The notes under the pieces: model-generated
The model's input: the letters and a program-made list of their open reading frames with translations, nothing else
What the model was told of the DNA's origin: nothing
The model's database searches: none
Part shown: positions 1 to 7,561 of the stretch, piece by piece
Layout: the number at the start of each line of letters is the position of its first letter
How positions within the stretch are numbered: the stretch's first letter is position 1
Program-made: the position numbers and the translations under genes
Assembly: GCA_002382445.1 (NCBI GenBank)
Contig: DGAQ01000058.1
Location: 474-15,893 of the forward strand
DNA: 15,420 nucleotides
Reading direction: 5' to 3'
Source of the DNA: Porticoccaceae bacterium UBA4026
Lineage (GTDB): Bacteria; Pseudomonadota; Gammaproteobacteria; Pseudomonadales; Porticoccaceae

Positions 1-3000
1 AGGTGCATGTTAACCTCAAGACCTTGATTGAGTGCTGCATCGAAATCAGGTTTTGTGCCATTTCTAATAGCTGCAACGGCCCTATCTAGCATTTCTAGAT
101 AGAGGGTAAAACCAATGGCCTGAATATGACCGCTTTGTTCCTCACCCAACAATTCTCCAGCACCTCTTATTTCAAGGTCGTTAGTGGCAAGCGCAAAGCC
201 GGACCCCAGTTGATCTGCGGCAGATATGGCTTCGAGTCTTTTAGTAGCATCCGATGTGATTTTGTGGTCTTGCGGAAGCATCAAGTAGGCGTAGGCTTGA
301 TGGTGCGATCTTCCCACGCGGCCGCGTAGTTGGTGCAGTTGAGCCAGACCGAATTTATCGGCGCGGTCGATAAGAATTGTGTTTGCGCTGGGTATATCGA
401 TACCCGTTTCAATGATGGTGGTGCACACCAGTACGTTAAAGCGCTGGTGATAAAAATCTGACATGACCTGCTCTAGATTGCGTTCACGCATTTGGCCATG
501 GGCTATATTGATCCTTGCTTCTGGTACCAATGTGGCGAGTTCATCGGCAACTCTTTGAATGCTTTTGACGTCATTATGTAAAAAGTAGACTTGGCCACCG
601 CGAAGTATCTCTCTTAGAATGGCCTCTCTAGTAACTCTTGACTCTTGCTTACGAACGAAGGTTTTTACCGATAATCGTTTGGCTGGAGGTGTGGCGATAA
701 TCGATAGGTCTCGGATACTGTGCATTGACAGATTTAACGTGCGAGGTATGGGCGTGGCGGTCATGGTTAAAATATCCACCTCAGTGCGCAAAGACTTAAT
801 CTTTTCTTTTTGTCTCACCCCAAAGCGATGTTCTTCGTCAATGATCATAAGACCCAATTGTTTAAAATTAATCTCAGCATGGAGCAGTTTATGGGTGCTG
901 ATTAATATGTCGACCTTACCTGACTCCGTATCACCAATCACTTTGGTCTGTTCTTTACCTGTTCTAAACCTAGATAATTCTTCAACATTCACGGGCCAGT
1001 TGGCGAAACGATCTCGGAAATTCTGCAGGTGTTGATGTGCTAGCAGAGTTGTCGGCACTAAAATAACTACCTGTTTGCCGCTATTAACCACAGTAAAGGC
1101 CGCGCGCATGGCAACTTCGGTCTTTCCAAAACCCACGTCACCACAGACCAACCGATCCATAGGTTGAGCGCTTAGCAAGTCCCGCCTAACCGCGTCGATG
1201 GCCTCCTGCTGATCTGCTGTTTCCTCGAACGCGAAGTCACTACTAAATTTCAGATAGTCTTGTTCGTTAGCTGAGCATGCAAAACCTTTGCGAGCGGCTC
1301 TCCTGGAGTAAATATCGAGTAGCTCAACGGCTGTATCTCGAACCTGTTTGGCGGCCTTTTGTACAGCCTTATCCCATCGGTCACTGCCAAGATGGTTTAG
1401 TGGTGCGGTAACCTGATCGCCTCCGCCGAAGCGGCTGATCAGATGCAAGGATGATACAGGTACGTAGAGTTTTGCATTATTGGCATAGGAGAGCATCAAG
1501 AACTCTTGCGCGGTCTTGTCTACATCTAAGGTTATCAACCCTTGGTAGCGGCCGACGCCGTGCTCTATGTGTACCACAGGGGCATTAATCTTTAATTCAG
1601 CAAGACTTTTGAAAATATAGTCTGGGGACTCGGACGCCTTTGACCGCCGCCGCCGCTGCATAACCTGTTGGCCAAATAGTTCGCCCTCTGTGATAAGGCT
1701 TAGGCCATGATTTGGGCAGACAATTCCTTGATCTAAGGGGTAGGTAATTATGCCGTAGGGCTGATCTGAATCGACAAATTGTTGCCAACTGAGAGTCTCT
1801 GTTGGATGGACTTGAATAGTCTTTAGTAAGTCAGTCAAAACCTCTCGGCGCCCAGAGGATTCGGCACAAAAAAGAATTCGAGGAGCGACACCGTTGACGT
1901 CAGACGTGGATAAAAACTGATGTAGCTTTAGAAGAGGGTTTGTTTGTTTCGCATTGACCGAGACATCAGGGACAGGCGTGATAACTGGATGCTGGAGGTG
2001 AGTAGAATGGTCATTTGATTGGCTATCAAGAATGGTTCTTGGACGTTTTTTTATTTCATGAAACACACGATCTACCGGCAGAAATATTTCCTCCGGTTTT
2101 AATAGTGGGCGTTCCGGATCAACCCCATATTCTTGGTATCGACTGTCGATGTCTTTCCAAAAATGTTCTGCTGCCTGTTCTATGCCGCTATTGGTGAATA
2201 GCTGTAAGTTGCTTGGCAAGTAGTCAAACAGTGTTGCAGTTTGCTCGAAGAATAGACTTAGGTAGTACTCTATTCCCTGAGGTGCAATCCCGTCTTTAAT
2301 ATCTCGATAGACTGGACATTTGGTGGGATCATGATCAAAGCGTTCATGCCAATTGTTCAAGAACAGGTTAATGGACTCTTTGTCCATCGGGAATTCTCTG
2401 GCAGGCAACAGCTGAATTTGTTCTACATTTTCCAAGGTACGCTGTGATTCTGGATCAAAAAGCCGCAGGGATTCTATATCGTCATCTAAAAGATCCATCC
2501 TGAAAGGCGTTTTAACACCCATTGGAAAAACGTCGATGATTGAGCCTCGAAACGCAAACTCCCCATGTTCATAGACGGTATCTACTCGCTTATAGCCTGC
2601 TCGCGCTAACTGGTCTTGCAACAGACTGCGATCTAGCTGGTCGCCAATGTTATAGCTGAAGGTTCTAGAGGCGACAAAATCAATAGGTGCAACTCGATGC
2701 ATTAATGTGGTCATAGGGACGATCAGAACGCCATGATCCGCACTGGGCAATTTTGCTAAAGTTTGTAGGCGTGCCGAAACAATATCTTGGTGAGGTGAGA
2801 AAATATCATAGGGCAGTGTCTCCCAGTCAGGGAAACTGAAAATCGACAGATTTTGTTTTGCCGCGAAAAATGCTAACGCGCGACTTTGTGCGGTTGCCTG
2901 TCGCGCAGTTTCGGTAATCATCAGGGTTAAACCTGGATACTTAAGCGCAGCTTCGACGACGGCTAATGCTCTGCCAGATGAGGATAATCCGCCCCAAAGA

Positions 3001-3047
3001 GTTTTATCGCCGGGCTTGAGAGCGGGTTGTTGATTAAAAATATTCAT
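1..3047 (-). CDS. mfd: Transcription-repair coupling factor Mfd (partial, C-terminus outside window)
   Basis: Mfd is an ATP-driven DNA translocase. It removes RNA polymerase stalled at DNA lesions and recruits UvrA, coupling transcription to nucleotide excision repair. The minus-strand frame is open from an ATG at 3047 to the left edge: 1015 codons, against 1148 residues in E. coli, so about 130 C-terminal residues are missing. The N-terminal UvrB-like region includes the stretch LPYDIFSPHQ. The RNA-polymerase-binding region contains HIEHGVGRYQG. The motor has Walker A GDVGFGKT (residues 636-643, Lys642) and the DEEHRFG box (from Asp737), followed by TMTATPIPRT and the helicase segment with QLRGRVGR. 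The frame is the same at both ends and at these motifs, so I see no frameshift. No clear Shine-Dalgarno precedes the ATG. The gene diverges from the GAPDH gene. Identification is secure. Confidence 0.97.
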   Translation of the reverse strand, partial: MNIFNQQPALKPGDKTLWGGLSSSGRALAVVEAALKYPGLTLMITETARQATAQSRALAFFAAKQNLSIFSFPDWETLPYDIFSPHQDIVSARLQTLAKLPSADHGVLIVPMTTLMHRVAPIDFVASRTFSYNIGDQLDRSLLQDQLARAGYKRVDTVYEHGEFAFRGSIIDVFPMGVKTPFRMDLLDDDIESLRLFDPESQRTLENVEQIQLLPAREFPMDKESINLFLNNWHERFDHDPTKCPVYRDIKDGIAPQGIEYYLSLFFEQTATLFDYLPSNLQLFTNSGIEQAAEHFWKDIDSRYQEYGVDPERPLLKPEEIFLPVDRVFHEIKKRPRTILDSQSNDHSTHLQHPVITPVPDVSVNAKQTNPLLKLHQFLSTSDVNGVAPRILFCAESSGRREVLTDLLKTIQVHPTETLSWQQFVDSDQPYGIITYPLDQGIVCPNHGLSLITEGELFGQQVMQRRRRSKASESPDYIFKSLAELKINAPVVHIEHGVGRYQGLITLDVDKTAQEFLMLSYANNAKLYVPVSSLHLISRFGGGDQVTAPLNHLGSDRWDKAVQKAAKQVRDTAVELLDIYSRRAARKGFACSANEQDYLKFSSDFAFEETADQQEAIDAVRRDLLSAQPMDRLVCGDVGFGKTEVAMRAAFTVVNSGKQVVILVPTTLLAHQHLQNFRDRFANWPVNVEELSRFRTGKEQTKVIGDTESGKVDILISTHKLLHAEINFKQLGLMIIDEEHRFGVRQKEKIKSLRTEVDILTMTATPIPRTLNLSMHSIRDLSIIATPPAKRLSVKTFVRKQESRVTREAILREILRGGQVYFLHNDVKSIQRVADELATLVPEARINIAHGQMRERNLEQVMSDFYHQRFNVLVCTTIIETGIDIPSANTILIDRADKFGLAQLHQLRGRVGRSHHQAYAYLMLPQDHKITSDATKRLEAISAADQLGSGFALATNDLEIRGAGELLGEEQSGHIQAIGFTLYLEMLDRAVAAIRNGTKPDFDAALNQGLEVNMH

Positions 3048-3069
3048 AGTGGGGTGCTGTTAATCTCAT

Positions 3070-3098
3070 TTTATACTGCTTTATCGGCGGCTATTCTA
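3070..3098 (-). promoter_or_regulatory. Weak candidate promoter for mfd
   Basis: Read on the minus strand, TATAAA (plus positions 3070-3075) lies about 22 bases upstream of the mfd ATG. A poor -35 match, TAGAAT (3093-3098), sits 17 bases further up. The -10 is good but the -35 agrees with consensus at only three of six positions, so this is a suggestion. It would give a very short untranslated leader. Confidence 0.25.
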
Positions 3099-3159
3099 CT
3101 TACCTAGGGCTATTAGTTGTAGAAATAATACGTATCTTGCTATTTAAAGGCTCGATTAG

Positions 3160-3188
3160 TTGCCTGTTTTGATTTCCTGTTCGATAAT
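3160..3188 (+). promoter_or_regulatory. Sigma70-type promoter of the GAPDH gene
   Basis: The -35 element TTGCCT (3160-3165) and the -10 element GATAAT (3183-3188) are separated by exactly 17 bases, matching consensus at four of six and five of six positions. Transcription would begin near 3195, about 30 bases before the GTG at 3226. This placement also argues against translation starting at the in-frame TTG at 3160, which lies inside the -35 element. Confidence 0.55.
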
Positions 3189-3212
3189 ATCTGTAAATCA
3201 CTTTATCTGCAT

Positions 3213-3217
3213 AAGGA
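3213..3217 (+). promoter_or_regulatory. Ribosome binding site deciding the GTG start of the GAPDH gene
   Basis: AAGGA at 3213-3217 lies 8 bases upstream of the GTG at 3226. No comparable site precedes the other in-frame starts in this region. This supports a GTG start and a 487-residue protein. Confidence 0.6.
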
Positions 3218-3225
3218 CTCAATTC

Positions 3226-4689
3226 GTGGACGAACAGCAAAGACCCCTCCCGGACAATTTTTTCAAGGACTGGAAAGAAAGAGAAGCATTGGCAGAGGGA
3301 ATGATCCCTTTAATCGGTAAATTATATCGCCAACATAATATTAGTACTTACATGTACGGCAACAGTATGGTCAACAAGTCAGTTACTGACCTGATGAAGG
3401 AGCATCGATTTGTTCGACAGGTCGAGCATAATGAGCTCTCTGAATTCGATACTTATCCAATGCTTGAAGGTATCTCCAAATTAAAGCTTGGACCCGCCCA
3501 TATTGATTTGGGGAAATTAGTGGTTAAGTATCAAAAAAGTAACGGCAATGGGGCGAGTCTAAGTGACTTCCTAGACTCTGAGCTTGATGAAATTATAGGC
3601 TCTGACGTTAAACCTTTGCCTGAGCCTCAAGACGTTGTGCTCTACGGTTTCGGTCGGATTGGACGATTAATTGCTCGAATTCTGGTTGATAAAACCGGTG
3701 GTGGTGATGTACTGCGATTGCGCGCTATTGTTATACGCAAAGGAAAGTTGGACCATGACCTTGAGAAGAGGGCGGCCTTGCTTCGTAGGGATTCTGTCCA
3801 TGGTCCTTTTAAAGGTACGGTTAGGGTTCTAGAGGAACAAAATACGCTGGTTGTTAATGGCAATCCGATCAAAGTGATTTATGCCAATTCCCCTGAAGAA
3901 ATAGACTATAACGATTACGGCATTACTAATGCACTGATCGTTGACAACACGGGTGTTTGGAAGGATACCGCGGGACTTAGCGAACATCTGCGCCCGGGTG
4001 CTAGTAAAGTGCTCTTAACCGCTCCTGCTGACGATGATATTCCGAACATTGTTTACGGTGTCAACCATGATCAGATTACGCCAGATAGAAAAATCATTTC
4101 TGCGGCGTCTTGTACAACTAATGCAATTGTCCCCGTTCTAAAGTGTTTGTTAGATGAATTCGGCATTAACAGCGGGCATGTTGAGACCGTCCACGCGTAC
4201 ACTAATGATCAAAATTTGATCGATAACTACCATAAGGGTGGTCGTCGTGGTCGCAGTGCAGCTCTTAACATGGTACTTACATCAACAGGTGCCGCTAAAG
4301 CGGTTGGCAAGGTGATACCAGAGCTTAACGGAAAGTTGACCGGCAATGCGATAAGGGTGCCGACACCGAATGTATCTATGGCTATTTTAAATCTACAGTT
4401 GGGCCGAGATACCACCGTTAAAGAGTTGAATGAGTTTTTGCGCCAAAAGGCATTGCATTCGGATCTTCAGCAACAAATAGGTTACACAAATTCAACGGAA
4501 GCGGTTTCAACAGATTTTGTCGGATCACGACAAGCCTGTGTTCTTGACGCTCAAGCAACGATTGTCGAAGGGCGTAGCTGTGTACTATATTGCTGGTATG
4601 ACAATGAATTTGGCTATAGTTGCCAGGTCGTTAGATGTCTGGAGAAATTTGCTGGTGTTGTTTGGCCAAGTTATCCTAAAGAGGCTTAA
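3226..4689 (+). CDS. Long-form glyceraldehyde-3-phosphate dehydrogenase with N-terminal extension
   Basis: GAPDH interconverts glyceraldehyde-3-phosphate and 1,3-bisphosphoglycerate in central carbon metabolism. From the GTG at 3226 the protein has 487 residues, whereas classical GAPDHs have about 335. The first ~135 residues form a hydrophilic extension (REALAEGMIPLIGKLY near its start) of the kind found in the Pseudomonas-type long Gap beside mfd and nqr. The catalytic body follows: Rossmann motif GFGRIGR (141-147), active-site SCTTNA with nucleophile Cys296, general base His323 in HAYTNDQ, then GRRGRSA, GKLTGNA, RVPTPNVSMA and the C-terminal WYDNEFGYS. After the second beta strand the sequence reads AIVIRKGK (167-174). 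The Asp that normally binds the NAD ribose is absent and Arg171/Lys172 occupy the region, suggesting NADP(H) use; that is inference. The gene is monocistronic, with its own promoter and terminator. Confidence 0.92.
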   Translation: MDEQQRPLPDNFFKDWKEREALAEGMIPLIGKLYRQHNISTYMYGNSMVNKSVTDLMKEHRFVRQVEHNELSEFDTYPMLEGISKLKLGPAHIDLGKLVVKYQKSNGNGASLSDFLDSELDEIIGSDVKPLPEPQDVVLYGFGRIGRLIARILVDKTGGGDVLRLRAIVIRKGKLDHDLEKRAALLRRDSVHGPFKGTVRVLEEQNTLVVNGNPIKVIYANSPEEIDYNDYGITNALIVDNTGVWKDTAGLSEHLRPGASKVLLTAPADDDIPNIVYGVNHDQITPDRKIISAASCTTNAIVPVLKCLLDEFGINSGHVETVHAYTNDQNLIDNYHKGGRRGRSAALNMVLTSTGAAKAVGKVIPELNGKLTGNAIRVPTPNVSMAILNLQLGRDTTVKELNEFLRQKALHSDLQQQIGYTNSTEAVSTDFVGSRQACVLDAQATIVEGRSCVLYCWYDNEFGYSCQVVRCLEKFAGVVWPSYPKEA

Positions 4690-4713
4690 TCTAAAGCTAA
4701 TCAAGTGTCGTAC

Positions 4714-4737
4714 AAAGCTTGGGGATCCTAGCTTTTT
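4714..4737 (+). terminator. Intrinsic terminator after the GAPDH gene
   Basis: An inverted repeat AAAGCTTGG / CCTAGCTTT (4714-4735) can form a nine-position stem with one T-T mismatch and a GGAT loop. A five-T run (4733-4737) overlaps its end. It lies 25 bases after the GAPDH stop and separates that gene from the nqr operon. Confidence 0.65.
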
Positions 4738-5019
4738 CTGGCTAAAAATTGTAGCCCATTCGTTGTTTCTAATGCTCGGCGAAAAAACATCGTCTTTTAC
4801 GGTGATAAAGGAGGTTTAATTCGGATAAGCTGGCGTCTGGTGTCGTAGACCATTATACTTTCGCGCTCAAATTTCTCACTTAAGATCGCCGTCTGGTGTG
4901 GGCAGAAAATTGCTGGTGAGTAAAAGCGTAGTCGCTATAAATTCAATACTTTATTGGCTGTGTACGAATTTCGCTTACGCTTAACAGTCATTATATAAAT
5001 GTGAACACTGGTAAACTCT
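4738..5019 (+). other. Gene-free leader region upstream of nqrA
   Basis: No credible gene is seen on either strand. The stretch holds two copies of CGTCTGGTGT in direct orientation, an orphan Shine-Dalgarno-like AAGGAGGT (4808-4815) with no start codon in range, and several AT-rich -10-like hexamers: TATACT at 4854-4859, TATAAA at 4936-4941 and TATATA at 4992-4997. None of these has a good -35 at standard spacing, so I cannot assign the nqr promoter. It must nonetheless lie here if the terminator at 4714 works. Confidence 0.5.
4834..4899 (+). repeat. Direct repeat pair CGTCTGGTGT upstream of nqrA
   Basis: The 10-base word CGTCTGGTGT occurs at 4834-4843 and again at 4890-4899, 56 bases apart start to start, in the same orientation. 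It flanks the -10-like TATACT at 4854. It could be a regulator site or a chance repeat; no known operator is recognised. Confidence 0.35.
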
Positions 5020-6360
5020 ATGATTAAAGTTCGTCGCGGTTTGGATCTTCCTATTTCGGGAGTTCCAGAGCAGGTAGTTTATGATGGCCCGGTCATCAGT
5101 CAAGTTGCTTTGGTCGGATCGGACTACCAAGGTATGAAACCGACTATGGCCGTGCGGGAGGGGGACCGGGTTAAACTGGGTCAACTGTTGTTTACTGACA
5201 AGAAAAATTCATTTGCACGCTATACCGCACCTGCTGCCGGAACAGTAACTGCCATTAACCGTGGTGAAAGACGCGCTTTCCAATCCTTAGTCATTGATAT
5301 CGATGGCGATGCTAGTGAGTCTTTTAATAGATACGCCGCGGAGCAACTGCACACTCTTAGTCGAGCTGAGGTTACTGAACATTTGGTCAAGTCGGGGCAA
5401 TGGACTGCTTTACGAACCAGGCCATTTTCGAAGGTGCCAGCCGCCGACAGTAATCCCTCCTCTATTTTCGTTACGGCCATGGATACTAATCCTTTGTCAG
5501 CGGATCCCTCGGTGATCATCAAACAGCGAGTGGAAGATTTCACCAGTGGACTAAGGATCCTTACTCGACTGACGGACGGACCGGTCAACCTATGTGTTGC
5601 TCCTGGTTCGAAGATCTCCGGTGATGATATTGAGGGCGTTAGGGCAATTGAGTTTGGTGGCCCGCATCCTGCCGGTTTAGCCGGCACCCATATTCATTTG
5701 GTTGACCCTGTCAGTGCCGATAAAACAGTCTGGTCCATTGGTTATCAGGACGTCATCGCCATTGGTGTATTGTTTACTACGGGTCACATTGATGTTCGCC
5801 GAGTAATCGCTCTTGCAGGACCTCAGGTAATACAACCAAGACTGCTAGAAACACGCTTAGGTGCGAACATCAATCAATTGGTTATTGGTGAGCTTAAAAA
5901 TGATGAAAACAGGGTGATTTCTGGATCAGTTCTTTCAGGACGTCACGCGGTGTCAGAATTTGCCTTTTTGGGTCGTTACCATAGTCAAGTTTCTGTTATC
6001 GAAGAGGGGCGAAATCGACAATTTTTGCATTACCTACGCGCGGGGGTGAATAAGCATTCCGCATTACCGGTGTTTATTTCATCTCTATCCAAAAAGCTAT
6101 TTAGCATGACCACAAGCACTAACGGAAGTGAACGAGCTATGGTGCCCGTGGGTGGTTATGAAAGAGTCACAGCTTTGGATATTTTACCAATACAGCTGTT
6201 GCGTTCACTTATTGTCGGTGACACTGAGATGGCCCAAAAACTGGGTTGCCTAGAACTGGATGAAGATGATATGGGTCTTTACACCTACGTCTGTGTTGGA
6301 AAGTACGAGTACGGTCGCATCCTTCGAGATAATCTGTCCAAAATTGAGAAGGAGGGTTAA
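5020..6360 (+). CDS. nqrA: Na+-translocating NADH:quinone reductase subunit A
   Basis: NqrA is the cytoplasmic, cofactor-free subunit of the Na+-pumping NADH:ubiquinone oxidoreductase. It contributes to quinone binding and docks on NqrB. The product has 446 residues, equal to the Vibrio protein. It opens with the family signature MIKVRRGLDLPISG, followed by GMKPTMAVREGDRVK, DKKN and the barrel-sandwich motif TAPAAGTVTAINRGERR. Later come GTHIHLVDPVS and LGANINQLVIGEL. No transmembrane segment is apparent. The ATG at 5020 has no convincing Shine-Dalgarno (the upstream sequence is CACTGGTAAACTCT), but the N-terminus aligns with the family without extension and an in-frame ATG 21 bases upstream is followed at once by a stop. 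It is the first gene of the nqr operon. Confidence 0.96.
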   Translation: MIKVRRGLDLPISGVPEQVVYDGPVISQVALVGSDYQGMKPTMAVREGDRVKLGQLLFTDKKNSFARYTAPAAGTVTAINRGERRAFQSLVIDIDGDASESFNRYAAEQLHTLSRAEVTEHLVKSGQWTALRTRPFSKVPAADSNPSSIFVTAMDTNPLSADPSVIIKQRVEDFTSGLRILTRLTDGPVNLCVAPGSKISGDDIEGVRAIEFGGPHPAGLAGTHIHLVDPVSADKTVWSIGYQDVIAIGVLFTTGHIDVRRVIALAGPQVIQPRLLETRLGANINQLVIGELKNDENRVISGSVLSGRHAVSEFAFLGRYHSQVSVIEEGRNRQFLHYLRAGVNKHSALPVFISSLSKKLFSMTTSTNGSERAMVPVGGYERVTALDILPIQLLRSLIVGDTEMAQKLGCLELDEDDMGLYTYVCVGKYEYGRILRDNLSKIEKEG

Positions 6361-6364
6361 GACT

Positions 6365-7561
6365 ATGATGCGTAATCTCCTCGACAAATACGAACCACAT
6401 TTCCACAAGGGCGGTAAGTGGGAAAAGTGGTATGCCTTATATGAGGCAATTGACACAGGCCTGTTTAAGCCTTCAGATGTCACAAAAAACAGCTCTCATG
6501 TGCGCGATGGTATCGATCTAAAGCGTGTAATGATCACAGTTTGGGTCGCTACATTCCCAACGATGTTTTTTGGTATGTGGAACATTGGCTTTCAGGCTAA
6601 CACCATTATGGCCGAGATGGGTATGTTGTCTCAAGAAGGTCTGCGCGGCCTTTTCATTGGTCTACTCGCGGGTTATGACGCCACTAGTATGTGGGACAAC
6701 ATAATTCACGGAGCCGCTTACTTCTTACCCATCTACATGACTACATTTATTGTTGGTGGAATATGGGAAGTCTTATTTGCCAGCGTGCGTGGCCATGAAG
6801 TCAATGAAGGATTTTTTGTAACATCTATTTTGTTTGCGCTCTGTTGCCCACCAGATTTACCCCTGTGGATGGTTGCTATGGGGATTAGTTTTGGCATTGT
6901 AATTGGTAAAGAAGTCTTCGGTGGTACCGGCAAAAACTTTCTTAATCCAGCCTTAACAGGTCGAGCATTTTTATATTTCGCCTATCCAGCATACATGAGT
7001 GGCGATGCGGTTTGGACCGCTGTCGATGGCTACACAGGGGCCACTATGTTGTCGGTTGCTTCAGCTCAGGGTGTTGCCGCCCTCGAGCAGACCGCTAGTT
7101 GGTCACAATCTTTTATCGGCACCATACAGGGGTCTATTGGTGAAACCTCAACCCTTGCCATTTTGATGGGTGCAGCCTTACTACTAATTACCAAAATTGC
7201 TTCTTGGCGCATTATTGGTGGAGTATTGATTGGCTCTGCTCTTTTGGCAACTTTATTTAATAATATTGACTCAACCAATCCGATGTTTGCCCTGCCGTTT
7301 TATTGGCATTGGGTTATCGGAGGTTTTGCCTTTGGTGCTATCTTTATGGCAACGGATCCCGTTTCTGCGGCAATGACTAACACTGGAAAATTTTGGTACG
7401 GCATGCTGATTGGAGTGATGGTAATCCTGATTCGAGTGGTTAATCCCGCGTTTCCAGAGGGCATGATGCTGGCTATCTTGTTTGCAAACTTGTTTGCACC
7501 GCTTATTGATCATTTTGTGGTTAATGCGAATATTAAAAGGAGACTGGCCCGTGGCGGTTGA
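6365..7561 (+). CDS. nqrB: Na+-translocating NADH:quinone reductase subunit B
   Basis: NqrB is the large membrane subunit. It carries a covalently bound FMN and riboflavin and is central to Na+ translocation and quinone reduction. From the ATG at 6365 it has 398 residues, and a second ATG follows directly at 6368. A strong AAGGAGGG (6349-6356), inside the end of nqrA, supports this start. A longer frame back to 6260 merely overlaps nqrA. Family motifs include YEPHFHKGGKWEKWYALYEA, SSHVRD, FGGTGKNFLNPALTGRAF and several hydrophobic helices. The flavinylation site reads DGYTGAT, with acceptor Thr227 matching Thr236 of Vibrio. Gly131-Gly132 (VGGIWEV) correspond by offset to Vibrio Gly140-Gly141 in the quinone/korormicin region and are conserved. 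The gene begins 4 bases after nqrA. Confidence 0.96.
   Translation: MMRNLLDKYEPHFHKGGKWEKWYALYEAIDTGLFKPSDVTKNSSHVRDGIDLKRVMITVWVATFPTMFFGMWNIGFQANTIMAEMGMLSQEGLRGLFIGLLAGYDATSMWDNIIHGAAYFLPIYMTTFIVGGIWEVLFASVRGHEVNEGFFVTSILFALCCPPDLPLWMVAMGISFGIVIGKEVFGGTGKNFLNPALTGRAFLYFAYPAYMSGDAVWTAVDGYTGATMLSVASAQGVAALEQTASWSQSFIGTIQGSIGETSTLAILMGAALLLITKIASWRIIGGVLIGSALLATLFNNIDSTNPMFALPFYWHWVIGGFAFGAIFMATDPVSAAMTNTGKFWYGMLIGVMVILIRVVNPAFPEGMMLAILFANLFAPLIDHFVVNANIKRRLARGG

Noticed and set aside
619..1035. A 138-codon plus-strand open frame
   Set aside because: It lies antisense within mfd, whose minus-strand frame carries the Walker A and DEEH motifs across the same interval. It resembles no family.
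3128..3135. Palindrome ATACGTAT in the mfd-GAPDH divergent region, considered as an operator
   Set aside because: An eight-base palindrome without a second copy or a known regulator match is not enough to call a binding site.
3160..3225. GAPDH starting at the upstream TTG (509 residues)
   Set aside because: The TTG falls in the -35 element of a good promoter and the added residues have no support. GTG at 3226 has AAGGA at the right distance.
4517..4819. A 100-codon plus-strand frame extending past the GAPDH stop
   Set aside because: Most of it is an out-of-frame reading of the GAPDH C-terminus. The remainder crosses the terminator hairpin at 4714-4737 and looks non-coding.
4999..5004. ATG-TGA minimal start-stop upstream of nqrA, considered as a regulatory upstream ORF
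   Set aside because: It has no Shine-Dalgarno, and an ATGTGA in an AT-rich leader is expected by chance.
5220..5687. A 155-codon minus-strand open frame
   Set aside because: It is entirely antisense to nqrA, which has clear family motifs here. The translation has no recognisable domain and no ribosome binding context.
6260..6364. nqrB starting inside nqrA
   Set aside because: The added residues are an out-of-frame reading of nqrA. AAGGAGGG plus ATG at 6365 gives the family's expected N-terminus.
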